64,000 nt of DNA from the NCBI GenBank assembly GCA_029721515.1, contig CM056569.1, positions 10,062,007-10,126,006 on the forward strand, written 5' to 3'. Below the pieces are notes generated by a model. It did not search any database. It was given only the letters and a program-made list of their open reading frames with translations, and was not told the DNA's origin. This stretch comes from Synanceia verrucosa (lineage: Eukaryota; Chordata; Actinopteri; Perciformes; Synanceiidae). The position numbers were made by a program, and so were the translations under genes. Numbering within the stretch: the first letter of the stretch is position 1; every line of letters begins with the position of its first letter. This document shows, piece by piece, positions 63,658 to 64,000 of this stretch.

Positions 63658-64000
63658 CTGGAGCAGCCAGAAAGAGACAGAGTGAGACAGAAAAAAAGAG
63701 GAAGAGCGTAGAGACAGAAAAAAGGTAGGAGGGTAGATAATTGAGACGGAGAGAGAAAGAGAACATACATATCAGTTGGGCAGATGCAGCTGAGCAATGA
63801 CAGCCATTAACATCCAAATGATCACATGATCATCAATGTGAGGGGTTTTGCTACATGAAAGTGGCAGAGCTGAACTGACATGGCTAATGGGGGCCGATGG
63901 AAAATGTGTTAATTGTATTGTTAATGCCGGCCATTAGCGTTAAGCCTGTTTTTGCGCTCCACATTCAGGCAGCACACTCGTGTTAACAGACAGAAATTAC
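63658..64000 (-). other. adgrl3 upstream intron (partial)
   Basis: Intronic sequence to the right edge. No exon was recognised. The polypyrimidine-rich minus strand near 63665-63760 precedes the penultimate exon. Confidence 0.8.

Noticed and set aside
1..64000. CRISPR arrays, operons, ribosomal RNA or tRNA genes
   Set aside because: No spaced direct-repeat array, bacterial gene order, or cloverleaf/rRNA sequence was seen. The window is vertebrate nuclear DNA.

Overview
The window is vertebrate nuclear DNA, most likely from a percomorph-type teleost. It is AT-rich, with small exons in long introns, GT/AG splice sites, many CA/GA microsatellites and several fish-type DNA transposons (hAT-like and Tc1-like). 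No bacterial, phage or organellar features were seen. The species cannot be named from the sequence.

Left part (1-20137, minus strand): the 5' half of an ABCA-family lipid transporter gene. Ten coding exons (positions 870 to 20137) encode about the first 425 residues: a cytosolic N-terminus, the first membrane helix and most of the first large extracytosolic domain. A probable eleventh exon runs off the left edge. Exon lengths and phases (66, 94, 142, 128, 128, 198, 87, 175, 140 and 117 nt) follow the ABCA4 layout more closely than that of ABCA1, as I recall both. The protein is divergent and its exon 8 is short, so it looks like an ABCA4-like paralogue rather than a canonical abca4.

Middle (20138-59879): about 40 kb with no gene I can name. 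It holds hAT-like elements (one with a perfect 8-bp target duplication), an internally deleted Tc1-like element with a broken transposase, other dispersed fish repeats, a perfect 12-bp-arm hairpin, and a duplicated non-coding segment (50.5 and 52.3 kb). A locally CpG-richer stretch near 54.4-54.8 kb, followed on the minus strand by a short ATG exon with a good donor, may be the promoter and first exon of an unrecognised gene. Candidate downstream exons are at 49.86 and 44.34 kb.

Right part (59880-64000, minus strand): the 3' end of adgrl3 (latrophilin-3), an adhesion GPCR. It contains a 126-nt symmetric, probably alternative, exon and the long last coding exon, which encodes the cytoplasmic tail ending in the PDZ-binding motif LVTSL.

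Both recognised genes run leftwards and are incomplete here. ABCA4-like proteins move lipids across membranes and latrophilin-3 acts in synaptic adhesion and signalling; nothing in the window suggests that they work together. I found no convincing new multi-gene system. The best leads are the divergent ABCA4 paralogue, the possible hidden short-exon gene and the duplicated non-coding segment.
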